A DNA stretch of 64,000 bases. Source: Curtobacterium sp. UNCCL20. GTDB lineage: Bacteria > Actinomycetota > Actinomycetes > Actinomycetales > Microbacteriaceae. Positions 25,791-34,608 of this stretch are shown here, piece after piece (the first letter of the stretch is position 1; each line of letters starts with the position of its first letter). The DNA is taken from NCBI RefSeq assembly GCF_900101675.1, contig NZ_FNKG01000001.1, forward strand, positions 1,533,378 to 1,597,377. Direction: 5' to 3'. The notes under the pieces were generated by a model. That model was given only the letters and a program-made list of their open reading frames with translations. It searched no databases and was not told the origin of the DNA. A program made the position numbers and the translations under genes.

Positions 25791-25832
25791 GGACTGGAGG
25801 CGCGGTGCCCGCTGGCACCGCGCCTCCAGTCC
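25791..25832. repeat. GGAGGCGC palindrome, perfect 19-bp stem
   Basis: GGACTGGAGGCGCGGTGCC and its exact complement around the loop CGCT. It lies 24 nt after tatB, between convergent genes, and could terminate both. Almost the same element occurs at 60709-60752. Confidence 0.9.
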
Positions 25833-25862
25833 GTTGGTGGTGCGGACTCCTGCCGGTGGCGG

Positions 25863-27167
25863 CTACCGCAGGTCGGCCAGGAAGCGGTCCGTCCAGGCGA
25901 GCGCCGGTGCACTCGGGACGGAGCTGCACGTGGACGACGCCGTGGTCGAGGCGCACGGGGTGTCCCGGTCGAGCGACCAGTAGTGGATCCCCGCCAGCCC
26001 GTTCGCCTTCGCGTAGGCGGACAGCGTGTCGACGTCGGCGAGGGTGAACACCTCGTCGGAGGCGTCGTTCACGCCGATCATCGGCGTGACCTCGATCTTC
26101 GCCGGCGCGATGCCGTACGTGTGCTCGAGGTTGGTGACGGCCTGGATGGAGGACTTCCCCATCTCGCAGGTCGACCCGGACAGGACGCAGTTCGCGGCGG
26201 TGGCGCGGCCGAAGTCCATCGTCATGAGGTTGACGGTGTAGTTCGTCAGGCTCGACGCCTTGATGGCCTTCACCGTGGCGTCACCCGTGCTGTTGAGGCC
26301 GCCGAAGCTCCCGTCGCTGGCGGCCAGGGTCGCGAGGGTGAACGAGAAGCGCAGCCCCGGGTACTTGGTCTGCGCGAGTGCTGCGGCGTTGACGAGGTTC
26401 TGCACGTCGGCGGCGGACTGTCCGCTCTCGATGTCGAAGTCGACGCCGATCATGTGCGGGGTCGCGTAGCGGGCGATGAACGACTGCAGCGCGGTGCCGG
26501 AGCACGTGAAGGAGCCTGCTGCTCCGCCGGTGCTGACGATGTAGTCCACCCCGGCGGCGTCGAGCTTCGGGATGTTGGCGCTCGCGAAGGCATCCGCGGC
26601 GACACCGCCCCAGTTCTCGCTGCCGCAGGTGCCCGTCGCGAAGGCGAGGGTGATCGCCTTGAGGCCGGGCTCCCGGCTGGACACGAGACTGCTCGAGGAG
26701 CCGACGACGGGGATCCGGGTGCCGGTGACGGCGGTGTTCATGACGTTCGTGTTCCAGTCGAGGTTCACGGTGACGTCCTTGTACGGGCTGAACACGAGCC
26801 CGCTCGCCGTGCCGCCGCTCCCGCCGCCCGGGGGCGTCGTCCCACCTCCGGTGCCGCCACCGGTCCCGCCGCCGGTGCCCCCGCCCGTGCTGCTGCCGGT
26901 GCACGCTCCGGTCGAGGTCCACGGCTGCCCGCTCCCCGTCGCCCCCGAGTGCGTCGCGGGGTCGTCGCCCTGCGTCCACCAGTTCGCGCGGTAGTTCGCG
27001 CCGTTCTCACTGACCGTGGCGCCGCCGGTGTACGCGGTGCTGGCGCTCCAGGCGGTCGCACACGACGGGGTCGCGGCGAGTGCTGGTGCTGCGGCGAGTG
27101 ATCCCCCTGCGATCGTCGCCACGACGGCGGCCACGAGGCCGATCCGTACCCGGGTGTTCTTGTTCAC
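25863..27167 (-). CDS. Secreted GH18 chitinase-like protein with chitin-binding module
   Basis: A 434-residue exported protein. Residues 1-31 are a signal peptide ending ALAATP; residues about 34-90 are a CBM5/12-type chitin-binding module (AWSASTAYTGGATVSENGAN, ANWWTQGDDP); then a Gly/Thr linker with repeated TGGG; then a GH18-like barrel. The catalytic strand reads MIGVDFDIES, matching the DxDxE part of the GH18 motif, and IHYWSLDRDTPC closes the barrel. It probably degrades fungal or arthropod chitin, or binds it. GTG at 27167 follows AGGAGA. Its upstream region (27180-27341) contains an unusually AT-rich patch with CAATATG and GTATTCC, possibly a regulated promoter. Confidence 0.88.
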   Translation of the reverse strand: MNKNTRVRIGLVAAVVATIAGGSLAAAPALAATPSCATAWSASTAYTGGATVSENGANYRANWWTQGDDPATHSGATGSGQPWTSTGACTGSSTGGGTGGGTGGGTGGGTTPPGGGSGGTASGLVFSPYKDVTVNLDWNTNVMNTAVTGTRIPVVGSSSSLVSSREPGLKAITLAFATGTCGSENWGGVAADAFASANIPKLDAAGVDYIVSTGGAAGSFTCSGTALQSFIARYATPHMIGVDFDIESGQSAADVQNLVNAAALAQTKYPGLRFSFTLATLAASDGSFGGLNSTGDATVKAIKASSLTNYTVNLMTMDFGRATAANCVLSGSTCEMGKSSIQAVTNLEHTYGIAPAKIEVTPMIGVNDASDEVFTLADVDTLSAYAKANGLAGIHYWSLDRDTPCASTTASSTCSSVPSAPALAWTDRFLADLR

Positions 27168-27341
27168 ACGGTTCTCCTGTCCTCAGCCGGACGTCGTCGT
27201 CCGGCGGGTGGAACCCCTGCGACCTGATTTCGCAGGAGCATTGTGGAATACCCCTGCATATTGCTCCCAGGTGGAACGACCTGTCCATGAAAGGACGTAC
27301 AGACAGTCGTTCCTTGCCCCGGGCCGCGGCTGCCGGCCTGT

Positions 27342-28190
27342 TCAGTCCCGGGTCGCGACGATCGTGAAGGTGGTCGGCAGCCGCTCCCGATCGGACGCCG
27401 GCCAGGCCCAGGACCCGTAGCCGGTGTCCTCCATCCGCGGGCTGAACCGCCACGGCAGCGTCCGGCCCTCGTCGAGCCGACGCAACCGGAGCCCCGCGCC
27501 GACGAGCGCGTTCACGATCTCGGACAGCGGGTGTGGCCACTCGAACGTCCGGGTGTTCGCCACGGTGCCCTCGCCCGTGTAGGTGCCGGCGTCGTCCCAC
27601 TGCTGAGCAGTGCCGTCCGGGAAGTACCGGTACCGGGTGACGAGCTCGTCGGCGGACTCGTCGAGGGCGTACAGCGCCGGGTGGCCGTCGCGGATGAAGA
27701 ACACGCCACCGGGCCGGAGGAGTGCGGCGACCTGCGCGGCCCACCGGTCGAGGTCGTCGAGCCAGCAGATCGTGCCGATGCTCGTGTAGACGACGTCGAA
27801 GTCACCGACCACGGCCGCCCGGGCGTCGAGGACGTCCGTCTCGACCCAGGTGACCTCGAGACCGAGCCCCTCGGCGAGTGTGGCCGCGGAGGCCAGCGCC
27901 GCCGGGGAGAAGTCGACGCCGGTGACCCGGGCTCCCTCACGGGCGAGGGAGACGGTGTCGGTACCGATGTGGCACTGCAGGTGGCAGACGTCGAGCCCGG
28001 CGAGGGACCCGTCGGGGAGCCACGGCGTCAGCACCGGGAGGTCGTCGCGGACCACGGCCGAGCGGTGGTCCGGGTCCGTCAGCGCGTCGATCTCGTACGC
28101 ACCCTCGTGGATCGGCACCCGGTCGTCCCAGTTGGCGCGGTTGGTGTCGCGGGCGTGTTCCCAGTCGACGTCGACGTGATCCATGCTCAT
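27342..28190 (-). CDS. Class I SAM-dependent methyltransferase
   Basis: A 282-residue methyltransferase. The SAM-binding segment is VCHLQCHIGTDTVSLAREGA, in which the usual GxGxG is replaced by LQCHIGTD, as in a group of actinobacterial small-molecule methyltransferases; ARVTGVDFSPAALASAA follows. FDVVYTSIGTICWLDDLDRW is the motif IV region. Substrate unknown. ATG at 28190 has TAGGGT 6 nt upstream, so it is probably leaderless. It is a single-gene unit between the chitinase and the Mrp operon. Confidence 0.88.
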   Translation of the reverse strand: MSMDHVDVDWEHARDTNRANWDDRVPIHEGAYEIDALTDPDHRSAVVRDDLPVLTPWLPDGSLAGLDVCHLQCHIGTDTVSLAREGARVTGVDFSPAALASAATLAEGLGLEVTWVETDVLDARAAVVGDFDVVYTSIGTICWLDDLDRWAAQVAALLRPGGVFFIRDGHPALYALDESADELVTRYRYFPDGTAQQWDDAGTYTGEGTVANTRTFEWPHPLSEIVNALVGAGLRLRRLDEGRTLPWRFSPRMEDTGYGSWAWPASDRERLPTTFTIVATRD

Positions 28191-28251
28191 GGCTCGACCC
28201 TACCGATGGCCGCCACGCACCCGGGAGCGGGCCCGGGGCGAGGCGCGCGGG

Positions 28252-29412
28252 TCAGGACAGCGACAGCCCGAGCTTCCGCCCCGCGAGCCCCCGGCCCATC
28301 GTGGTGATCCGGTCCGCGATCGCCGACAGGGCCACGGCCGCGGGATCGGACGGTGCGCCGAGCACCACCGGGACACCGGCGTCGCCGCCCTCGCGGAGCG
28401 GCACGGACAGCGGCACGCTGCCGAGCACCGGCACGGGGTCGTCCTGCCCCCGGGACAGCCGCGCGGCGGTCTCCGCCCCGCCGCCCTCGCCGAAGAGGTG
28501 CAGCACGGAACCGTCGGCCTGCACGAGGCCCGCCATGTTCTCGATCACACCGATCACCCGCTGTCCGGTCTGCCGCGCGACGATCCCGCTCCGCTCCGCC
28601 ACGTCGGCGGCCGCCGCCTGCGGGGTGGTCACGACGAGCACCTCGGCGTGGGGGAGCAGCTGGCCGACCGAGATCGCCACGTCGCCGGTGCCGGGCGGCA
28701 GGTCGAGCAGGAGCACGTCGAGGTCGCCGAAGTACACGTCGGTGAGGAACTGCGACACCGTGCGGTGCAGCATCGGCCCCCGCCAGGACACCGCGGTGGA
28801 GACGTCGTCAACGAACATGCCGATCGACACGACCTTCACGTCGTGGGCGACCGGCGGCAGGATCATGCTGTCCACCCGCGTGGGTCGGGGTGCGACGCCG
28901 TTCCCGTCGGTGAGGCCCATCAGCCCGGGGATGCTGAACCCGTGCACGTCGACGTCGACGATGCCGACGCGGAGCCCCCGGGCGGCGAGTGCGGCCGCGA
29001 GGTTCGCGGTGACCGTGGACTTGCCGACACCGCCCTTCCCGCTGGTGACCGCGATCACGCGCGTGAGCGAGTCGGCGGTGAACTGGACGCCCGTGGGCCG
29101 GCCGGCGCGCAGCCGTTCGGTCAGGGCACGACGCACCGCGGGGTCCATCACGGACACGTCGACTGCCACACTCGACACGCCGTCCACGGAACCGGCGGCG
29201 GCGCGCACGTCGCGCTCGATCGTGTCGGCCGCCGGGCACCCGACGATCGTGAGCTGCAGGTCGACGCGCACCGTGCCTCCCGGCTGCACGTCAACGCCGC
29301 GGATCATGTCGAGCTCCGTGACGGGCCGACGGATCTCGGGGTCGATGACGCGGCCGAGCGCAGCGCGGACGGCGGCGCCGAGTCGTTCGTCCGCGGCGGC
29401 GGCCTCAGCCAC
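28252..29412 (-). CDS. mrp: Mrp/NBP35 family Fe-S cluster carrier ATPase
   Basis: A 386-residue P-loop ATPase thought to carry Fe-S clusters to apoproteins. An N-terminal MIP18-like domain (ALGRVIDPEIRRPVTELDMI, then VGCPAADTIERDVR) is followed by the deviant Walker A SGKGGVGKSTVTANLAA and the switch DVDVHGFSIPG and LLDLPPGTGDVAISV. The metal-binding CxxC usual in Mrp is not evident: the corresponding region reads IGVIENMAGLVQADGSVLHL, which lacks cysteines. GTG at 29412 overlaps the DUF1003 gene by 8 nt, so translation is coupled. Last gene of a three-gene operon. Confidence 0.92.
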   Translation of the reverse strand: MAEAAAADERLGAAVRAALGRVIDPEIRRPVTELDMIRGVDVQPGGTVRVDLQLTIVGCPAADTIERDVRAAAGSVDGVSSVAVDVSVMDPAVRRALTERLRAGRPTGVQFTADSLTRVIAVTSGKGGVGKSTVTANLAAALAARGLRVGIVDVDVHGFSIPGLMGLTDGNGVAPRPTRVDSMILPPVAHDVKVVSIGMFVDDVSTAVSWRGPMLHRTVSQFLTDVYFGDLDVLLLDLPPGTGDVAISVGQLLPHAEVLVVTTPQAAAADVAERSGIVARQTGQRVIGVIENMAGLVQADGSVLHLFGEGGGAETAARLSRGQDDPVPVLGSVPLSVPLREGGDAGVPVVLGAPSDPAAVALSAIADRITTMGRGLAGRKLGLSLS

Positions 29413-29974
29413 GGGTGGCGCTGCCGGGCTCGTCCACGAAGCCGGCGTCGTCCGCGTCGCGCCGGTCGAGCTCCTCGAGCAGCGACCGGATCTCGGCGCG
29501 GATGAAGTCCTTCGAGGCCATGTCCCGCATGGCCAGGCGGAGTGCCACCACCTCACGCGCGAGGTACTCGGTGTCGGCGAGGTTCCGTTCCGCGCGCTGC
29601 CGGTCCTGCTCGAACTGCACGCGGTCGCGGTCGTCCTGCCGGTTCTGCGCGAGCAGGATCAGCGGGGCGGCGTACGAGGCCTGCAGCGAGAGGACGAGCG
29701 TCAGTGCGGTGAAGCCGATCGCGGCCGAGTCGAACTGCCACGACTTCGGCGCGAGGGTGTTGTAGCCCATCCAGACCACACAGAACAGCGTGAGGCCGAT
29801 GAGGAACCACGGCGTGCCCATGCCCCGTGCGATGCCTTCGGTCGCACGGCCGAACGCGTCCCCGCGACCGGCACGACGTCGGGTGGGGAGGACACGCGTG
29901 CGCATGCCCTTCGGGGAGTCGAGGCGCTCTTGACGCTCGAGCCGCTCCTGGCGGTTCTCATCCGTTCGGGCCAC
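29405..29974 (-). CDS. DUF1003 membrane protein
   Basis: A 189-residue protein with a basic N-terminus, two membrane helices (TPWFLIGLTLFCVVWMGYN and SAAIGFTALTLVLSLQASY), the DUF1003 signature around PLILLAQNRQDDRDR, and a charged C-terminal helix. Function unknown. GTG at 29974 has an excellent AAGGAGG with 7 nt spacing and overlaps the upstream gene by 17 nt. It sits between the MgtE-N/CBS gene and mrp, an order kept in many actinobacteria. Confidence 0.92.
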   Translation of the reverse strand: MARTDENRQERLERQERLDSPKGMRTRVLPTRRRAGRGDAFGRATEGIARGMGTPWFLIGLTLFCVVWMGYNTLAPKSWQFDSAAIGFTALTLVLSLQASYAAPLILLAQNRQDDRDRVQFEQDRQRAERNLADTEYLAREVVALRLAMRDMASKDFIRAEIRSLLEELDRRDADDAGFVDEPGSATRG

Positions 29975-31277
29975 GGGTGGTCCTCCTTCCCGTCGTCACG
30001 GGCGTCTTGCGCGGGCGTTGGCGTGGGAGCGGTGAGGGTTCCCCCTCGCCCTGACTTCGCCAGTCGTCCGGCAGGACGTGGTCGAGGACATCGTCGATCG
30101 TCACCACCCCGACGAGTCGGTGGGCGTCGTCGACCACGGGGACGGACAGCAGGTTGTAGGTCGCCATGATGCGGGTGACCTCGGCGGCGCTCGCATCCAC
30201 CCGGACCGGTTCGGTCTGCTGGTCGATGAGGGTGCCGAGCCGCTCGTTCGGCGGGTACCGCAGCATCCGCTGGAAGTGCACGAGCCCGAGGAACCGTCCG
30301 GTCGGCGGCTCGTAGGGCGGCAGCGTGACGCACACCGCGGCGCCGAGCACCGGGGCCAGTTCGTGGCGGCGGACCAGGGCGAGCCCCTCGGCGACGGTGG
30401 CGTCGGCGGACACGATCACCGGCTCGGTCGTCATGAGGCCACCGGCGGTGTCCGGCTCGTACTCGAGGAGCATGCGCACGTCCTGCGCTTCCTCGGGCTC
30501 CATGAGCTGCAGGAGGGCTTCACTGCGCTCGTCCGAGAACTGCGCGAGCACGTCGGCCGCGTCGTCCGGCTGCATGTGGTCGAGGACGTCGGCGGCGCGG
30601 GCGTCCTCGAGCCGGGTCAGGATCTCGATGCGCTGCTGGTCGGGCATCTCCTCGAGCACGTCGGCGAGACGGTCGTCGGGGAGTTCCTCGGCGACCTCGA
30701 ACCGGCGTTCCTCGGGCAGGTCGAGCAGGGTCGACGCCAGGTCGGCGGGCAGCAGGTCGGAGTACGCGGCGATGACGTGTTCGGCGGACTGCGCCTCGCC
30801 CGGCAGCTCGTCCTCCGTCACCTCGTTCCACGTGGCGAAGGTGGTCGGTCCCTTGCCGAACGGCGACGGCGTCGTCTTCGGCTTCCGGAGGAAGAGCTGC
30901 GACACCTCCCAGTCGCCCTGACCGCGGTCCTCGATCGCGACGTCCTCGATGGTGGCGCGGATGCGCTCCTTCTTGATGAGGACCTTGCGGCCGAGCATCT
31001 CGGCGATCACCCGCACCTCGCCGCCGCGCTGCTCGAAGCGGCGCATGTTGACCAGCCCGGTGGTGATGACCTGCCCGGCGCCGATCGACGTGATCCGGCC
31101 GATGCTGACGAAGATGCGGCGTTTGCCCGGCACCTCGACGATGAGTCCCACGACGTGCGGGGCGTCGACACGGCGGTACACGACGAGCACGTCCCGCACC
31201 CTGCCGACGCGGTCGCCCGCGGGGTCGAAGACGGAGCACCCGGCGAGGCGGGCGACGAAGACCTTCGTGGCGCTCAC
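29958..31277 (-). CDS. MgtE N-domain/CBS-domain protein with PRC-barrel-like N-terminus, lacking the channel
   Basis: A 439-residue soluble protein. Residues 1-120 form a PRC-barrel-like region (GCSVFDPAGDRVGRVRDVLV). Residues about 170-280 are an MgtE N domain, a superhelix of short repeats (LASTLLDLPEERRFEVAEEL; RLADVLEEMPDQQRIEILTR). Two CBS domains follow (about 280-410: DTAGGLMTTEPVIVSADATV and VVDDAHRLVGVVTIDDVLDH). The MgtE transmembrane pore is absent, so this is a sensor or regulator, perhaps for Mg2+ or nucleotides, rather than a transporter. GTG at 31277 has TACGCT 7 nt upstream (leaderless). Head of the operon with the DUF1003 gene and mrp. Confidence 0.9.
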   Translation of the reverse strand: MSATKVFVARLAGCSVFDPAGDRVGRVRDVLVVYRRVDAPHVVGLIVEVPGKRRIFVSIGRITSIGAGQVITTGLVNMRRFEQRGGEVRVIAEMLGRKVLIKKERIRATIEDVAIEDRGQGDWEVSQLFLRKPKTTPSPFGKGPTTFATWNEVTEDELPGEAQSAEHVIAAYSDLLPADLASTLLDLPEERRFEVAEELPDDRLADVLEEMPDQQRIEILTRLEDARAADVLDHMQPDDAADVLAQFSDERSEALLQLMEPEEAQDVRMLLEYEPDTAGGLMTTEPVIVSADATVAEGLALVRRHELAPVLGAAVCVTLPPYEPPTGRFLGLVHFQRMLRYPPNERLGTLIDQQTEPVRVDASAAEVTRIMATYNLLSVPVVDDAHRLVGVVTIDDVLDHVLPDDWRSQGEGEPSPLPRQRPRKTPVTTGRRTTRGPNG

Positions 31278-31381
31278 CCTGCCCAGCGTAGTCGGTCGCG
31301 TGTCCGCGTTCGCCCGCACCGGTCGGCGGCTTCCCTGAGAGTGCACGTGCGATCGCAAGGTGTGCGGTGAATGATGGCTGG

Positions 31382-32341
31382 GTGAGCAATCAGAGCCCCT
31401 TCGCCGGCAGGACCGCCCAGGCCTTCCCGACGCTGCCCAAGGGCGACGTCCTCGGCACCTACGACAGCTACCCCGACGCGCAGCGTGTGGTGGCCAAGCT
31501 CGCCGAGGCCGACTTCCCGGTCAACCAGCTCTCGATCGTCGGCAACGACCTCAAGACCGTCGAACGCGTCACCGGCAAGATGACCTACGGTCGGGCCGCG
31601 ATCGCCGGTGCACTGTCCGGGCTCTGGCTCGGCATCTTCTTCGGCATCGTGCTCACCCTGTTCTCCCCGAGCGCCGGCGGGCTGATCCTCGCCGCCGCCA
31701 TCATCGGTGCCGCGTTCGGCATGCTCTACGGCATCGTCTCCTTCGCGATCACGAAGCGGCAGCGGGACTTCACGAGCGTCCACCAGGTGCTCGCGACGAA
31801 CTACCAGATCGTCGTCGCCCCGCAGCTCACCGGGCAGGCCCGTCGGATCCTCGGCGAGGCCGGCATCGCCCCCGCGACGCACTGGAACCCGGGTACGCCG
31901 GGTGCGCCCGGAGCGCCGGGCGCAGGCTTCCAGGGGCAGCCGCCGCAGCAGCACTGGCGGCCGGGTCCGCCGAGCGGGCAGCCCGGCCAGTCCGGTCCGT
32001 ACGGGCAGTCCGGTCCGGCCCAGGGGTCGCCCTACGGTGGGCACGCGACACCCCACAGCCAGCCTGGAGGCACGCAGCAGCCCGGCACGTCGGCCCCGGG
32101 CGCGCAGACGGGCGCGCCGCGCTACGGCACGAACGAGGGCCCGCGGTACGGGGAGACCCCGGCGACGGCGCCCGCTCCGGCAGCGCCCGAGGCAGCATCA
32201 CGCCCCGGCCCCGAGGAGCCGCCGCGCTACGGCGAGCGGGTCGCCGGTGCCACGCCGACGTCCGCGCCCGCCTCGGAGTCGAACTCGTCGGGGTCGAAGG
32301 ACGCGTCCGACGCGTCGGATCCGTCCGACCGGGCACGCTGA
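31382..32341 (+). CDS. General stress protein 17M-like membrane protein with disordered Gly/Pro/Gln tail
   Basis: A 319-residue protein. Residues about 20-70 match the YflT/GSP17M-like domain (LGTYDSYPDAQRVVAKLAEA, VNQLSIVGNDLKTVERVTGK). Two helices follow (AIAGALSGLWLGIFFGIVLT and LILAAAIIGAAFGMLYGIV). From about residue 165 the protein is low-complexity, with PGAPGAPGAGFQG, QSGPYGQSGPAQG and several RYGE motifs, ending in a Ser/Asp-rich tail. GTG at 31382 has AATGAT 6 nt upstream (leaderless). It diverges from the MgtE-N/CBS operon 104 nt away. Confidence 0.85.
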   Translation: MSNQSPFAGRTAQAFPTLPKGDVLGTYDSYPDAQRVVAKLAEADFPVNQLSIVGNDLKTVERVTGKMTYGRAAIAGALSGLWLGIFFGIVLTLFSPSAGGLILAAAIIGAAFGMLYGIVSFAITKRQRDFTSVHQVLATNYQIVVAPQLTGQARRILGEAGIAPATHWNPGTPGAPGAPGAGFQGQPPQQHWRPGPPSGQPGQSGPYGQSGPAQGSPYGGHATPHSQPGGTQQPGTSAPGAQTGAPRYGTNEGPRYGETPATAPAPAAPEAASRPGPEEPPRYGERVAGATPTSAPASESNSSGSKDASDASDPSDRAR

Positions 32342-32343
32342 GG

Positions 32344-32402
32344 CCGTCCGCGTCTGGCCGGTCGGCCGTCCGCGTCTGGCCGGTCCCGTCCGCGTCTGGC
32401 CG
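32344..32402. repeat. Three tandem copies of a 17-nt unit
   Basis: CCGTCCGCGTCTGGCCG begins at 32344, 32366 and 32386. It immediately follows the stop of the stress-protein gene and is not coding. Confidence 0.85.
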
Positions 32403-32449
32403 TCCCGCTCAGGTTCGCCGAGGGGGCGCGACGTGCCGCCTGCTCGACG

Positions 32450-32508
32450 TCGAGTGGGCGGGAGTGTCCGCCGGGCGGCGTCGAGCGTGACGAATGTCGC
32501 CCGCTCGG
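32450..32508. repeat. Single dispersed copy of the 60-nt GAGCGGGCG palindrome
   Basis: CGAGTGGGCG (32451-32460) and CGCCCGCTCG (32498-32507) are the same arms as in the 18.27-18.74 kb array, at the same 58-60 nt length, with the shared GGAGTG/GAAGTG next to the left arm. The core differs. Confidence 0.65.
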
Positions 32509-32523
32509 TGAGGACGAACCGGT

Positions 32524-33045
32524 CTACAGGACCTTCGAGTAGCAGATCGACAGCGGGGCGCCGGTGTACGGGCCGAAGTTGGCGATGCGGCTGAATCCCT
32601 CGCGCTCGTAGAACCCGATGGCCCGCTTCTGCTCGTTGCCCGTCTCGAGCACGAGCGCCGGTGACCCGAGGTCGAGCGCGGCGTCCTCGAGGCGGCGGAG
32701 CAGCGCGGTCGAGACCCCGAGGCCGCGGGACTCCGGTCGGACGTACATCCGCTTGATCTCCGTGATGCCGTCCTGCACGATGCGGAGGCCACCGCAGCCG
32801 AGCGGTGTGCCGTCCTCGTCCCGCGCCAGGAAGAACACCGCGATCGACTCGGCCGTGGGCTTCTCGCCCGGCTCGGTGTCGCCGCCGTAGGCACGGTCGA
32901 TCTCCAGCCGCTGGGCGGCACGGAGCCGCTGCGCGTCCGGGGAGTCGAAGTGCTCGACGTCGATCGAGAACACGGCCGGGTCGTTCCGGCCGGTGCTCGG
33001 GTTCGGGGTGGGGCTCGTGCTGGGGGAGACCTCGGGCGTCGTCAC
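32524..33045 (-). CDS. GNAT family N-acetyltransferase
   Basis: A 173-residue acetyl-CoA-dependent acyltransferase. The acetyl-CoA site is RPESRGLGVSTALLRRLEDA (Q/RxxGxG/A type), preceded by the beta-4 strand TEIKRMYVR and followed by LVLETGNEQKRAIGFYEREG, the usual motif B. The acceptor is unknown. The first 25 residues are Pro/Ser-rich. GTG at 33045 has TAGCCT 6 nt upstream; that box overlaps the stop codon of pepP, so the gene has its own promoter although it lies only 9 nt behind pepP. Confidence 0.88.
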   Translation of the reverse strand: MTTPEVSPSTSPTPNPSTGRNDPAVFSIDVEHFDSPDAQRLRAAQRLEIDRAYGGDTEPGEKPTAESIAVFFLARDEDGTPLGCGGLRIVQDGITEIKRMYVRPESRGLGVSTALLRRLEDAALDLGSPALVLETGNEQKRAIGFYEREGFSRIANFGPYTGAPLSICYSKVL

Positions 33046-33054
33046 CCGTTCAGG

Positions 33055-34539
33055 CTAGCGGCCGGACCGGGCGATCCACCCCTCCACTTCCGAGGGGGTC
33101 CGGGGGATGCCGACCGACAGGTTCTCGGCGCCGTCCTCGGTCACGAGGATGTCGTCCTCGATGCGCACGCCGATGCCGCGGAACTCCTCCGGCACGGTGA
33201 GGTCGTCCTGCTGGAAGTACAGGCCGGGCTCGATCGTGAAGACCATGCCGGGCTGCACGATGCCGTCGATGTACATCTCGCGGCGGGCCTTCGCGCAGTC
33301 GTGCACGTCGAGGCCGAGGTGGTGGCTCGTGCCGTGCACCATGTAGCGACGGTGGAACTGGTTGTCCTGCTCCAGCGACTCTTCGGCGGTGCCGGGCAGG
33401 AAGCCCCACTCGGCGGTCTTCCGCGCGATGACCTCCATCGCGGTGGCGTGCACCTGGCGGAAGGTGATGCCGGGCTTCACGATCGCGAACGCGGCGTCGG
33501 CGGCCTCGAGCACGGCCTCGTAGACCATGCGCTGCACGTCGGTGAAGGTGCCGCTGACCGGCAGCGTGCGGGTGATGTCGGCCGTGTAGAACGAGTCGAC
33601 CTCGACGCCGGCGTCGATGAGGATGAGGTCGCCCGGCTGCACGGCACCGTCGTTCCGGGTCCAGTGCAGGATGCAGGCGTGGTGCCCGGAAGCGGCGATC
33701 GTGTCGTACCCGACCGTGTTGCCGTCAGCACGGGCACGGCGGTTGAACGTGCCCTCGACGATGCGCTCCCCGCGGGGGTGCGCGAGCACGGCGTCGAAGT
33801 CGGCGATGACGTCGTCGAAGCCGGCCTTCGTGGCGTTCACGGCCTTGCGGAGCTCGGCGACCTCGTAGGCGTCCTTCACGAGCCGGAGTTCGGACAGGTC
33901 GCGAGCGAGGGCGTCGTCGGTCGCGGGAGCCGCATCGGTCGCAGCCGCACCGCCGACCGGGCTGCCGAGGCGCTCGTCGAGGGAACGGGTGAGATCGGTG
34001 TCGGCGTCGCGGACGACGAGTGCCGAGGCGTCGAGCCCGTCGATGACGGCGTCGAACGTGCCGAGGTCGGCGGTCGCGAGCCCGAGGTCGGCAGCGACCT
34101 CGTCCAGCGACGGGCGCGGACCGACCCAGAACTCGCCGATCTCCGGGTTCGCGTAGAACTCCTCGGAGTCGCGTCCGGCGGTGGCGCGGAAGTAGAGCGT
34201 GGCGTCGTGGCCCGAGCCGTTCGGTGTCATCACGAGCACGGAGCCGACGACGGTGTCGGTGCCCCAACCGGTCAGGTGCGCGAACGTGGAGTGCGGCCGG
34301 AACGGGTAGTCGCAGTCGTTCGAGCGGACCTTCGCCTGGCCGGCCGGCACGACGATGGTGCGGCCCGGGTGCAGCTCGGAGATCCGGGCGCGGCGCTCGG
34401 CGGCGAACGCTGCCTGCTCGCGGGGGTCGGGCAGCGGCCGGTCGCGGTCGGCCCACTGCGAACCGATGTAGTCCTTGAACGTCGACGACCCGGGGGTCGT
34501 GGAACGGTTGCTCGTCGCGCGGGGAGTCGTGTCGGCCAT
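33055..34539 (-). CDS. pepP: Xaa-Pro aminopeptidase (M24B)
   Basis: A 494-residue metallopeptidase removing N-terminal residues ahead of proline. The N-terminal domain includes NDCDYPFRPHSTFAHLTGWG. The pita-bread domain gives the dinuclear metal ligands: LIDAGVEVDSFYTADITRT (two Asp), HGTSHHLGLDVHD (His), FTIEPGLYF (Glu) and GIGVRIEDDILVTEDG (Glu). ATG at 34539 has GATGAT 6 nt upstream (leaderless). A much longer open frame continues upstream antisense to the PHP gene and is ignored. It diverges from the PHP gene 69 nt away. Confidence 0.93.
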   Translation of the reverse strand: MADTTPRATSNRSTTPGSSTFKDYIGSQWADRDRPLPDPREQAAFAAERRARISELHPGRTIVVPAGQAKVRSNDCDYPFRPHSTFAHLTGWGTDTVVGSVLVMTPNGSGHDATLYFRATAGRDSEEFYANPEIGEFWVGPRPSLDEVAADLGLATADLGTFDAVIDGLDASALVVRDADTDLTRSLDERLGSPVGGAAATDAAPATDDALARDLSELRLVKDAYEVAELRKAVNATKAGFDDVIADFDAVLAHPRGERIVEGTFNRRARADGNTVGYDTIAASGHHACILHWTRNDGAVQPGDLILIDAGVEVDSFYTADITRTLPVSGTFTDVQRMVYEAVLEAADAAFAIVKPGITFRQVHATAMEVIARKTAEWGFLPGTAEESLEQDNQFHRRYMVHGTSHHLGLDVHDCAKARREMYIDGIVQPGMVFTIEPGLYFQQDDLTVPEEFRGIGVRIEDDILVTEDGAENLSVGIPRTPSEVEGWIARSGR

Positions 34540-34608
34540 GGACCCATCATCGCACCGCCCGACGGACCGCGGCCTGTGCGGCTCCTCACCTGTGGATAGC
34601 ATTGTCCC

